This document shows positions 18,577 through 25,338 of a DNA stretch of 64,000 nt, one piece after another (position 1 is the stretch's first letter; each line of letters begins with the position of its first letter). The stretch is from an uncultured Bacteroides sp. (GTDB lineage: Bacteria > Bacteroidota > Bacteroidia > Bacteroidales > Bacteroidaceae), in contig NZ_CAUFUE010000002.1 of assembly GCF_959029255.1 (NCBI RefSeq), positions 124,001 to 188,000 of the forward strand, read 5' to 3'. Under the pieces are notes generated by a model. That model had not been told where the DNA came from and searched no databases. It saw nothing but the letters and a program-made list of their open reading frames with translations. A program made the translations under genes and the position numbers.

Positions 18577-19032
18577 ATGAAAACTCTATTTTTATCTTTA
18601 GCATTAGTTCTTTCCGTATATACTCTAAACGGAACTGCTCAAAACACAGTAAAGAGGACAAAGACTGAGACAATAGTCCAAACATGTGGAAAACAACATT
18701 TGATAAAATCGGAAGAAATGAAAAGCTGCTACAAACAAAGTTTCACACATGCTTTTGTCGTACCGAAAGAAGCGTCGCTAAAATACATCATGCGTTTAGT
18801 TGACATATTAAATAACACTGCCCCTGAATACAATAGAAAAAACACTTTAATTATCTGTCAAGGCGGAGACAACCAATGGATAAAAGAGGCTGCAGAAGGA
18901 TATACCACATTCGCGATACAGGTGATATCCAAATTAGGAAATCGAATAGTGGAGTGTGATTTAGGCCCCGCTTCTTCCAATGAGACATATCATTTTGAGC
19001 TAATTGAAACAAGAGATATATTGAAGGAATAA
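18577..19032 (+). CDS. Small secreted protein of unknown function
   Basis: This is a 151-residue protein with a clear signal peptide (LFLSLALVLSVYTLNGTAQ, cleavage after about residue 21). The mature part has two cysteines (CGKQ, MKSC) plus two later ones (ICQGG, ECDLG), which could form disulfides. A beta-rich segment ending in YHFELIETRDI follows. I do not recognise the family. The gene is more A+T-rich than recQ upstream and the TPR gene downstream, and lacks an obvious promoter; a TATCTTTT resembling a weak -7 box lies about 15 bp before the start. Confidence 0.7.
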   Translation: MKTLFLSLALVLSVYTLNGTAQNTVKRTKTETIVQTCGKQHLIKSEEMKSCYKQSFTHAFVVPKEASLKYIMRLVDILNNTAPEYNRKNTLIICQGGDNQWIKEAAEGYTTFAIQVISKLGNRIVECDLGPASSNETYHFELIETRDILKE

Positions 19033-19096
19033 TCCCAAATCCTTAAAATAAGGCAAAAAGTTTCGACAGCCTATATCTATACCAAAAAGAATTTAC

Positions 19097-19104
19097 TATT
19101 TTTG
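19097..19104 (+). promoter_or_regulatory. -7 box of the TPR gene
   Basis: TATTTTTG matches TAnnTTTG. No convincing -33 box was found. The TPR start codon is 75 bp downstream. Confidence 0.35.
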
Positions 19105-19179
19105 CTTGAAAAATATGCAATCCGTCAGGAAAAAGCAGTAAATTCTTTTAGTATTAATCCTAAAACAAACATATAGGAC

Positions 19180-20139
19180 ATGGGATTCTTTAAATCTTTC
19201 TTCTCCAGCAAACCGGCTACTCCGGAAGAGGAAAAGCAGAAAAATATTCAAAAGAACTTTGAGATATTCAAATACGACGGTATGCGCGCACAGCGCATGG
19301 GACGTGCAGACTATGCCATCCAATGCTTTACGGAAGCGCTTGCCTTGCAGGAAGACTTTGAAACAATGGGATATCTGGTGCAAGTCTACACACAGACCGG
19401 AGCACTAGACGAGGCACGCAAGCTGCTGGAACGTATGACCGAAAAAGAACCGGAACACACATCAACTTTCCTGATGCTTGCCAATATCTGCTATATGCAG
19501 GAAGATTATCCGGCAATGGCTGAGGCTGCCAAGAGAGCTATCGCCATTGAGGAAGGCAACGCCATGGCGCATTATCTGCTGGGAAAAGCCGAAAATGGGC
19601 AGAACGACGACATTATGTGCATCGCTCACCTGACAAAAGCCATCGTACTGAAAGATGACTTCACCGAAGCCCGCTTGCTGCGTGCAGAGGCTCTGATAAA
19701 AATGCATCAATACAAAGAGGCTATGGAAGACATAGAAGCCATCCTTGCACAGGATGCCAATGACGAAAGCGCCTTGTTGCTTCGCGGAAAAGTAAAAGAG
19801 GCTACCGGCGCAGAAGCTGATGCCGAAACCGATTACCGGTACGTAACCGAACTGAATCCTTTCAACGAGCAGGCTTTTCTCTATCTGGGACAGCTATACA
19901 TTGTACAAAAGAAATTGAATGAAGCCATCGAACTGTTTGATGAGGCCATCGAACTGAATCCCAACTTTGCCCAAGCTTATCACGAACGTGGACGTGCGAA
20001 GCTGCTGAACGGTGACAAGGATGGTTCCGTTGAGGATATGAAAAAAGGGTTGGAACTAAATCCGAAAGAAGTACAGGAGCTAAACGGACAATACGGAAAT
20101 CAACCGGGTGGAAGTTCCACAAACATACTTGGCTTATAA
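19180..20139 (+). CDS. Tetratricopeptide repeat protein
   Basis: This is a 319-residue protein made of about eight TPR units, for example AQRMGRADYAIQCFTEALAL, EDYPAMAEAAKRAIAIEEG, KLNEAIELFDEAIELNPNF and AQAYHERGRAKLLNGD. There is no signal peptide, though the first residues (MGFFKSFFSSKPATPEEE) are unlike TPR and might be a membrane-associating or linker segment. TPR arrays are protein-binding scaffolds and no enzyme motif is visible. The secreted EEP-fold gene follows after 20 bp and is likely co-transcribed. Confidence 0.85.
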   Translation: MGFFKSFFSSKPATPEEEKQKNIQKNFEIFKYDGMRAQRMGRADYAIQCFTEALALQEDFETMGYLVQVYTQTGALDEARKLLERMTEKEPEHTSTFLMLANICYMQEDYPAMAEAAKRAIAIEEGNAMAHYLLGKAENGQNDDIMCIAHLTKAIVLKDDFTEARLLRAEALIKMHQYKEAMEDIEAILAQDANDESALLLRGKVKEATGAEADAETDYRYVTELNPFNEQAFLYLGQLYIVQKKLNEAIELFDEAIELNPNFAQAYHERGRAKLLNGDKDGSVEDMKKGLELNPKEVQELNGQYGNQPGGSSTNILGL

Positions 20140-20159
20140 CCAGTAAATAATCTATTACC

Positions 20160-20906
20160 ATGAAACGCTATCTATTATTATTTATACTCTTGCTGGTATT
20201 TGCGGCAGGCAAAGCGCAACAGAAGAAAATCAATATCCTTTCTTATAATGTGCACAATTGCATCGGAATGGATGGTAAGCGCGACTATCAGCGTATTGCC
20301 CAGGTTATTCTCAAAGCATCCCCCGATGTAGTGGCACTCCTTGAATTGGATAGCGCTACCCAGCGGAACAATGGAGTATTCGCACTGGAAAAGCTCAAAG
20401 AATATACCAAGATGCAGGGTATTTATGCATCCGCCATTCCTTTTCAAGGTGGAAGTTATGGCATCGGCCTCCTTTCTAAAGAAGTTCCTTTGAAACATAA
20501 AGTTGTCCCCATACCCGGACGCGAAGAAGAGCGTACCATGATTGTAGCCGAGTTTAAGGATTATATATTCTGCGCCACTCATCAATCGCTGACACCCGAG
20601 GACCAACTGATTTCTATTCCAATCATCTTAAAAGCACTGGAAGGTATCAGCAAACCCGTCTTCCTGGCTGGTGACATGAATTCATTGCCCACAGATAGGC
20701 CTCAGCAAGAGTTGGGCAAGCACTTTGTCACTCTGAATGATGTCAATATCCAGACCTATCCGGCTAATCTGCCAGACTCAACCCTTGATTACATTTACCT
20801 AGACCGCAAGAATGAAAATCGTTTTAAAGTAATCAAACGGAAAGTAATTAATGAACCTGTAGCATCCGATCATCGCCCTGTGCAGGTTATTGTAGCGTTC
20901 CGCTGA
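20160..20906 (+). CDS. Secreted endonuclease/exonuclease/phosphatase-family protein
   Basis: This is a 248-residue protein with signal peptide LLLFILLLVFAAGKAQ. It has the EEP fold: NILSYNVHNC near the start of the mature protein, a metal-binding Glu in ALLELDS, GDMNSLPTD (near 171) and the terminal SDHRPV His motif. These are the metal and catalytic positions of Mg-dependent phosphodiesterases such as DNase I and sphingomyelinase-like enzymes. The substrate cannot be told. Export to the periplasm or outside fits a nucleic-acid or phospholipid scavenging role. Confidence 0.85.
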   Translation: MKRYLLLFILLLVFAAGKAQQKKINILSYNVHNCIGMDGKRDYQRIAQVILKASPDVVALLELDSATQRNNGVFALEKLKEYTKMQGIYASAIPFQGGSYGIGLLSKEVPLKHKVVPIPGREEERTMIVAEFKDYIFCATHQSLTPEDQLISIPIILKALEGISKPVFLAGDMNSLPTDRPQQELGKHFVTLNDVNIQTYPANLPDSTLDYIYLDRKNENRFKVIKRKVINEPVASDHRPVQVIVAFR

Positions 20907-21023
20907 TTGAAAAAGGAAATGCAAAACTATCATTTATTATGAAACGGTATCATGCAAGATGATTAAACCGTTGCCATAAATTCAGCTTTTAAGATGTATT
21001 CATAAAAAAAAGTTCGTTTTTTA

Positions 21024-21053
21024 TTTGCATATAAAAGAAAAGTATTACTTTTG
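21024..21053 (+). promoter_or_regulatory. Promoter of the phe/tyr operon
   Basis: TTTG at 21024-21027 and TACTTTTG at 21046-21053 are 18 bp apart, a good Bacteroides promoter. Transcription would start near 21060, about 25 nt before the leader-peptide ATG. Confidence 0.7.
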
Positions 21054-21084
21054 TCGCGTAATTCAAAACAAAAGAATAGCAAGA

Positions 21085-21171
21085 ATGAAATCATTTACTT
21101 ATGCATATTACTTCTTTTTTTACTTTTACTTTAGCCAGAAAGTAGAGCGGGAGTTTGTATGTATCAAGTGA
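21085..21171 (+). CDS. Phe/Tyr-rich attenuation leader peptide (28 residues)
   Basis: An ATG at 21085 opens a 28-codon frame ending in TGA at 21169-21171. Codons 4-16 read F T Y A Y Y F F F Y F Y F, and with a later Phe the peptide has 7 Phe and 5 Tyr. The codons are TTT, TTC, TAT and TAC in an uninterrupted hungry-codon run (21094-21132). It lies between a consensus promoter and a terminator in front of pheA. The last third of the frame (21145-21162) doubles as the antiterminator 5' arm. This is the signature of a ribosome-stalling control peptide and not of a functional protein. Confidence 0.85.
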   Translation: MKSFTYAYYFFFYFYFSQKVEREFVCIK

Positions 21172-21251
21172 CAGTGATGCTTAAGGACTGAATAGAGAAA
21201 CAAGTAAATATACAGAATCCCGCTCCATCGTATGGAAGCGGGATTTTTTTT
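21145..21251 (+). promoter_or_regulatory. Attenuator: antiterminator and terminator of the phe/tyr operon
   Basis: Antiterminator: 21145-21162 pairs with 21208-21225 over 18 positions with one mismatch (G21153/A21217) and two G-U pairs; its strong part is GAGCGGGA with TCCCGCTC. Terminator: AATCCCGCTCCAT (21216-21228) pairs with ATGGAAGCGGGATT (21232-21245), with one bulged base and loop CGT, followed by eight Ts (21244-21251). The two structures share 21216-21225 and exclude each other. A ribosome stalled in the Phe/Tyr run frees the antiterminator arm; a ribosome reaching the stop at 21171 covers it and lets the terminator form. Confidence 0.85.
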
Positions 21252-21277
21252 ATAGCATAACCAAGAAAATAAAAATA

Positions 21278-22126
21278 ATGAAAAAGGTAGCCATTCAAGG
21301 AACATTAGGCTCGTATCACGACATCGCCGCACACAAGTACTTCGAAGGAGAAGAAATAGAGTTAATCTGTTGCACCAACTTTGAAGACGTATTTACCGCT
21401 GTCAAGAAGGACAGCCAGACCATCGGTATGCTGGCGATAGAAAATACGATTGCAGGTAGCCTGCTGCACAACAACGAACTGCTGCGCCAAAGCGGTACAC
21501 AGATTGTAGGTGAATATAAATTGCGCATTTCACACAGTTTCGTTTGCCTGCCCGAAGAGGATTGGGACGACATCACAGAAGTAAACTCCCACCCTATCGC
21601 CCTAATGCAATGCCGCGAGTTCCTGGGACAGCATCCACGCATCAAAGTGGTTGAAGGGGAAGACACCGCCCTTAGCGCCGAGATTATCAAGAAAGAGAAC
21701 CTGAAAGGGCATGCCGCCATCTGTTCCAAAGCTGCTGCCGAACGCTACGGGATGAAAGTGCTGCAAGAAGGCATTGAAACCAATAAACATAACTTTACCC
21801 GTTTTCTGGTGGTGGCAGACCCTTGGCAAGTAGACGAATTGAACCGCCACCGCAGCAAGGATGTGAACAAGGCAAGCATGGTATTCACCCTGCCCCATAC
21901 GGAAGGCAGCTTGTCGCAAGTACTATCCATCCTGTCATTCTATCGCATCAATCTGACGAAGATACAATCACTGCCCATCATCGGACGCGAATGGGAATAT
22001 CAGTTTTACGTAGATGTAGTTTTCGGCAATGTACTGAGATATAAACAATCTATTGCGGCTATCACTCCGCTTACCAAAGAACTTAAAATATTAGGAGAAT
22101 ACGAAGATGGAAAATCAAATATCTAA
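21278..22126 (+). CDS. pheA: Prephenate dehydratase
   Basis: This is a 282-residue enzyme that converts prephenate to phenylpyruvate. The catalytic domain starts with IQGTLGSYHDIAA and includes IENTIAGSLLHN and the catalytic-site FTRFLVV (near 175). A C-terminal ACT domain begins at KASMVFTLPHTEGSL. The Phe-binding ESRP motif of well-studied enzymes reads KIQSLPI here, so feedback by phenylalanine may differ. No chorismate mutase domain is fused to it; that activity is supplied by the gene two places downstream. The gene overlaps the next by 20 bp. The operon is controlled by the upstream attenuator. Confidence 0.95.
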   Translation: MKKVAIQGTLGSYHDIAAHKYFEGEEIELICCTNFEDVFTAVKKDSQTIGMLAIENTIAGSLLHNNELLRQSGTQIVGEYKLRISHSFVCLPEEDWDDITEVNSHPIALMQCREFLGQHPRIKVVEGEDTALSAEIIKKENLKGHAAICSKAAAERYGMKVLQEGIETNKHNFTRFLVVADPWQVDELNRHRSKDVNKASMVFTLPHTEGSLSQVLSILSFYRINLTKIQSLPIIGREWEYQFYVDVVFGNVLRYKQSIAAITPLTKELKILGEYEDGKSNI

Positions 22127-23282
22127 AATAAAGCCTGCTGACCGCCTGGCAAGCGTAAGCGAATACTACTTTTCAAAGAAGCTGAAAGAAGTGGCGCAGA
22201 TGAATGCCGAAGGAAAAGATGTCATCAGCCTGGGTATAGGCAGTCCCGACATGCCTCCTTCCGAAAAAACCATAGAAACGCTATGCGAAGCCGCCCGAAA
22301 TCCCGATGGTCATGGCTACATGCCATATATAGGTATCCCGGAACTGCGCCGCAGCTTTGCCGGATGGTACAAGAAGTGGTATGATGTAGACCTGAACCCC
22401 AACACGGAAATCCAACCGCTTATCGGTTCCAAGGAAGGTATCCTGCATGTCACGCTGGCTTTCGTCAATCCGGGAGAGCAAGTATTGGTTCCTAATCCCG
22501 GTTATCCTACCTACACTTCACTCAGTAAAATACTTGGCGCTGAGGTGGTGAACTACAATCTGAGAGAGGAAAACGGCTGGATGCCCGACTTTGAAGAACT
22601 GGAAAAGATGGATATGAGTCGTGTGAAACTGATGTGGACCAACTATCCTAATATGCCGACAGGGGCAAATGCCACGCCGGAACTTTATGAAAAGCTGGTA
22701 GACTTTGCCCGCCGCAAGGATATCGTCATCGTCAATGACAATCCATACAGTTTTATCCTGAACGAGCGCCCCATCAGCATTCTCAGTGTGCCGGGAGCTA
22801 AAGACTGTTGCATCGAATTCAACTCCATGAGTAAGAGTCATAACATGCCGGGATGGCGTATCGGTATGCTTGCCTCGAACGCAGACTTCGTGCAATGGAT
22901 ATTGAAAGTGAAAAGTAATATCGACAGCGGAATGTTCCGCGCCATGCAACTGGCTGCCGCCACTGCCCTCGAAGCCGAACAAGATTGGTACGACGGTAAC
23001 AATAAAAACTACCGTAACCGTCGCCGCCTTGCCGGAGAGATTATGCACGAACTGGGATGTACATACGATGAAAATCAGGTCGGCATGTTCCTTTGGGGAA
23101 AAATACCCGATAACTGCGGAAACGTGGAAGAACTCACCGAAAAGGTTTTGCATGAAGCACGTGTGTTTATTACTCCGGGATTTATCTTCGGCAGCAACGG
23201 GAAGCGGTTTATCCGTATCTCACTTTGCTGCAAAGACCACAAACTGGCAGAAGCGTTGAAACGTATTAAGGAGATGAAGTAA
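22107..23282 (+). CDS. Class I/II PLP-dependent (aromatic/aspartate) aminotransferase
   Basis: This 391-residue fold-type I aminotransferase has VPNPGYPTY, NYPNMPTGA, VNDNPYSF and the PLP lysine in NSMSKSHNMPGWRIG. An arginine for substrate carboxylate binding is present in GKRFIRISLCC. It resembles LL-diaminopimelate-type aminotransferases, but its place inside the phe/tyr operon, overlapping pheA by 20 bp, argues that it makes phenylalanine and tyrosine from phenylpyruvate and 4-hydroxyphenylpyruvate, or aminates prephenate. Cytoplasmic. Confidence 0.9.
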   Translation: MENQISKIKPADRLASVSEYYFSKKLKEVAQMNAEGKDVISLGIGSPDMPPSEKTIETLCEAARNPDGHGYMPYIGIPELRRSFAGWYKKWYDVDLNPNTEIQPLIGSKEGILHVTLAFVNPGEQVLVPNPGYPTYTSLSKILGAEVVNYNLREENGWMPDFEELEKMDMSRVKLMWTNYPNMPTGANATPELYEKLVDFARRKDIVIVNDNPYSFILNERPISILSVPGAKDCCIEFNSMSKSHNMPGWRIGMLASNADFVQWILKVKSNIDSGMFRAMQLAAATALEAEQDWYDGNNKNYRNRRRLAGEIMHELGCTYDENQVGMFLWGKIPDNCGNVEELTEKVLHEARVFITPGFIFGSNGKRFIRISLCCKDHKLAEALKRIKEMK

Positions 23283-23375
23283 TACCTTCGACAAACCCAA
23301 GATGACAGATGGTATAAGATAATTAAACATGGGTACTTATACAATTAATAGACAAATTAAACAAAGATAAAGAAT

Positions 23376-24443
23376 ATGGAACTCGAATTAGAATCGATTT
23401 TATTACCGGGCATTGAGGACAAACGTCCTATGGTTATTGCAGGCCCGTGCAGTGCAGAGACAGAAGAGCAAGTAATGAGCACAGCCAAACAGCTGTCTGA
23501 AAAAGGTATGAAGATATTCCGTGCAGGTATCTGGAAACCACGTACCAAACCGGGCGGCTTCGAAGGTATCGGCGTAGAAGGGCTTGCCTGGCTGAAGGAA
23601 GTAAAGAAAGAAACCGGCATGTATGTTTCTACGGAAGTAGCTACCGCAAAGCACGTGTATGAGTGCCTGAAAGCCGGAATAGATATTCTCTGGGTAGGTG
23701 CCCGCACCACTGCCAATCCTTTTGCCGTACAGGAAATTGCCGATGCATTGAAAGGGGTGGACATCCCTGTTTTGGTGAAGAACCCGGTAAATCCTGACCT
23801 CGAATTGTGGATTGGTGCTTTGGAACGTATCAACAATGCCGGTTTGAAGCGTCTCGGCGCTATACACCGTGGTTTCAGCAGTTACGACAAGAAGCTATAC
23901 CGTAACTTGCCGCAATGGCATATTCCTATTGAACTGCGCCGCCGCATTCCGAACCTGCCTATTATCTGTGACCCGAGCCACATCGGCGGTAAGCGTGAAT
24001 TGGTTGCTCCGCTTTGCCAGCAGGCAATGGACTTGGGTTTCAACGGTTTAATTATCGAAAGCCACTGTAACCCGGATTGCGCATGGAGTGATGCGGCACA
24101 ACAGGTGACACCGGATGTACTGGACTACATTCTTAACTTGCTCGTTATCCGAAAGGAGACACAAAGCACTGAAAACCTCAGTGAATTGCGTAAGCAGATT
24201 GATGAATGCGATAACAATCTCATCCAGGAATTGGCGAAACGCATGCGGGTGGCCCGTGAAATAGGTACTTACAAGAAAGAACATGATATGACTATTCTGC
24301 AAACAGGGCGTTACAATGAAATCCTTGAAAAGCGAGGTTCGCAAGGTTCGCTCTGTGGAATGGATTCGGAATTCATCAAAAAAGTGTTTGAAGCCATACA
24401 CGAGGAGAGTGTGAGGCAACAAATGGAAATAATCAATAAATAG
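23376..24443 (+). CDS. Bifunctional DAHP synthase / chorismate mutase
   Basis: This is a 355-residue fusion. Residues about 1-255 form a type I-beta (KdsA-like) DAHP synthase with VIAGPCSAE (20-28), the KPRTKPGGFEG phosphoenolpyruvate loop, GARTTANP, LVKNP and ICDPSHIGGKR, ending in ESHCNPDCAWSDA. Residues about 265-350 are an AroQ-type chorismate mutase (LRKQIDECDNNLIQELAKRM, then AREIGTYKKEHD). It therefore catalyses both the first committed shikimate step and the branch to prephenate, and the mutase domain may act as the feedback sensor as in similar fusions. It lies 93 bp after the aminotransferase in the attenuated operon. Confidence 0.95.
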   Translation: MELELESILLPGIEDKRPMVIAGPCSAETEEQVMSTAKQLSEKGMKIFRAGIWKPRTKPGGFEGIGVEGLAWLKEVKKETGMYVSTEVATAKHVYECLKAGIDILWVGARTTANPFAVQEIADALKGVDIPVLVKNPVNPDLELWIGALERINNAGLKRLGAIHRGFSSYDKKLYRNLPQWHIPIELRRRIPNLPIICDPSHIGGKRELVAPLCQQAMDLGFNGLIIESHCNPDCAWSDAAQQVTPDVLDYILNLLVIRKETQSTENLSELRKQIDECDNNLIQELAKRMRVAREIGTYKKEHDMTILQTGRYNEILEKRGSQGSLCGMDSEFIKKVFEAIHEESVRQQMEIINK

Positions 24444-24444
24444 A

Positions 24445-24530
24445 GCAATGAAGAATGAAGAATTACCTTGCGGCATACTTGCATAGCGTAGCCAAATTAT
24501 TCATTCTTCATTCATCATTCTTCATTAAAT
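24445..24530. repeat. Unit-repeat palindrome, AATGAAGA family, copy 2
   Basis: It begins just after the DAHP synthase stop. The left arm is AATGAAGAATGAAGAATT, the right arm ATTCATTCTTCATTC and ATTCTTCATT. The core (24465-24493, ACCTTGCGGC to GCGTAGCC) differs from copy 1 at three positions, two of which keep the core hairpin paired. It lies inside the phe/tyr operon and so will be transcribed. Confidence 0.85.
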
Positions 24531-24548
24531 TATCATACTTAGACAATT

Positions 24549-25322
24549 ATGAGAATACTAATACTCGGAGCCGGGAAAATGGGCTCTTTCTTTACAGATA
24601 TTCTGAGCTTCCAGCACGAAACGGCCGTGTTTGACGTCAACCCGCATCAGTTGCGTTTTGTTTACAACACCTATCGTTTCACTACGCTGGAGGAAATCAA
24701 AGAGTTTGAACCGGAACTGGTTATCAACGCCGTAACAGTGAAATATACGCTGGATGCTTTCCGCCAGGTACTGCCTGTATTGCCTAAAGATTGCATCATC
24801 AGCGACATCGCTTCGGTGAAGACGGGATTAAAGAGTTTCTATGAAGAAAGCGGTTTTCGTTATGTGTCAACACACCCCATGTTCGGACCGACTTTTGCGA
24901 GTCTCAGTAATCTGAATACAGAAAACGCCATCATCATCAGTGAGGGCGACCATTTAGGAAAGATATTTTTTAAAGACCTTTACCAAACGATGAAACTCAA
25001 TATCTTTGAGTACACCTTCGACGAGCATGATGAAACCGTAGCCTACTCACTGTCCATTCCTTTTGTATCCACTTTCGTATTTACGGCGGTGATGAAACAC
25101 CAGGAAGCACCAGGTACCACTTTCAAAAAGCACATGGCTATTGCCCAGGGACTCCTTAGCGAAGACGATTACCTGCTTCAGGAAATCCTGTTCAATCCCC
25201 GCACGCCTTCACAGGTAGCCAATATACGGACAGAGTTAAAGAACCTTCTTGAAATCATTGAAAACAAGGATGCGGAAGGGATGAAAAAATATCTCACGAA
25301 AATCAGGGAGAAAATCAAATAA
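24549..25322 (+). CDS. tyrA: Prephenate dehydrogenase
   Basis: This is a 257-residue enzyme that oxidatively decarboxylates prephenate to 4-hydroxyphenylpyruvate. An N-terminal Rossmann motif ILGAGKMGSFF, the SDIASVKTG block and THPMFGPTFASL are characteristic of TyrA. There is no ACT domain, and the protein is shorter than many TyrA enzymes, which suits a core dehydrogenase without built-in feedback. It is the last gene of the attenuated operon and ends 16 bp from the converging histidine kinase gene. Confidence 0.9.
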   Translation: MRILILGAGKMGSFFTDILSFQHETAVFDVNPHQLRFVYNTYRFTTLEEIKEFEPELVINAVTVKYTLDAFRQVLPVLPKDCIISDIASVKTGLKSFYEESGFRYVSTHPMFGPTFASLSNLNTENAIIISEGDHLGKIFFKDLYQTMKLNIFEYTFDEHDETVAYSLSIPFVSTFVFTAVMKHQEAPGTTFKKHMAIAQGLLSEDDYLLQEILFNPRTPSQVANIRTELKNLLEIIENKDAEGMKKYLTKIREKIK

Positions 25323-25338
25323 ACCATCAATCACTTTA

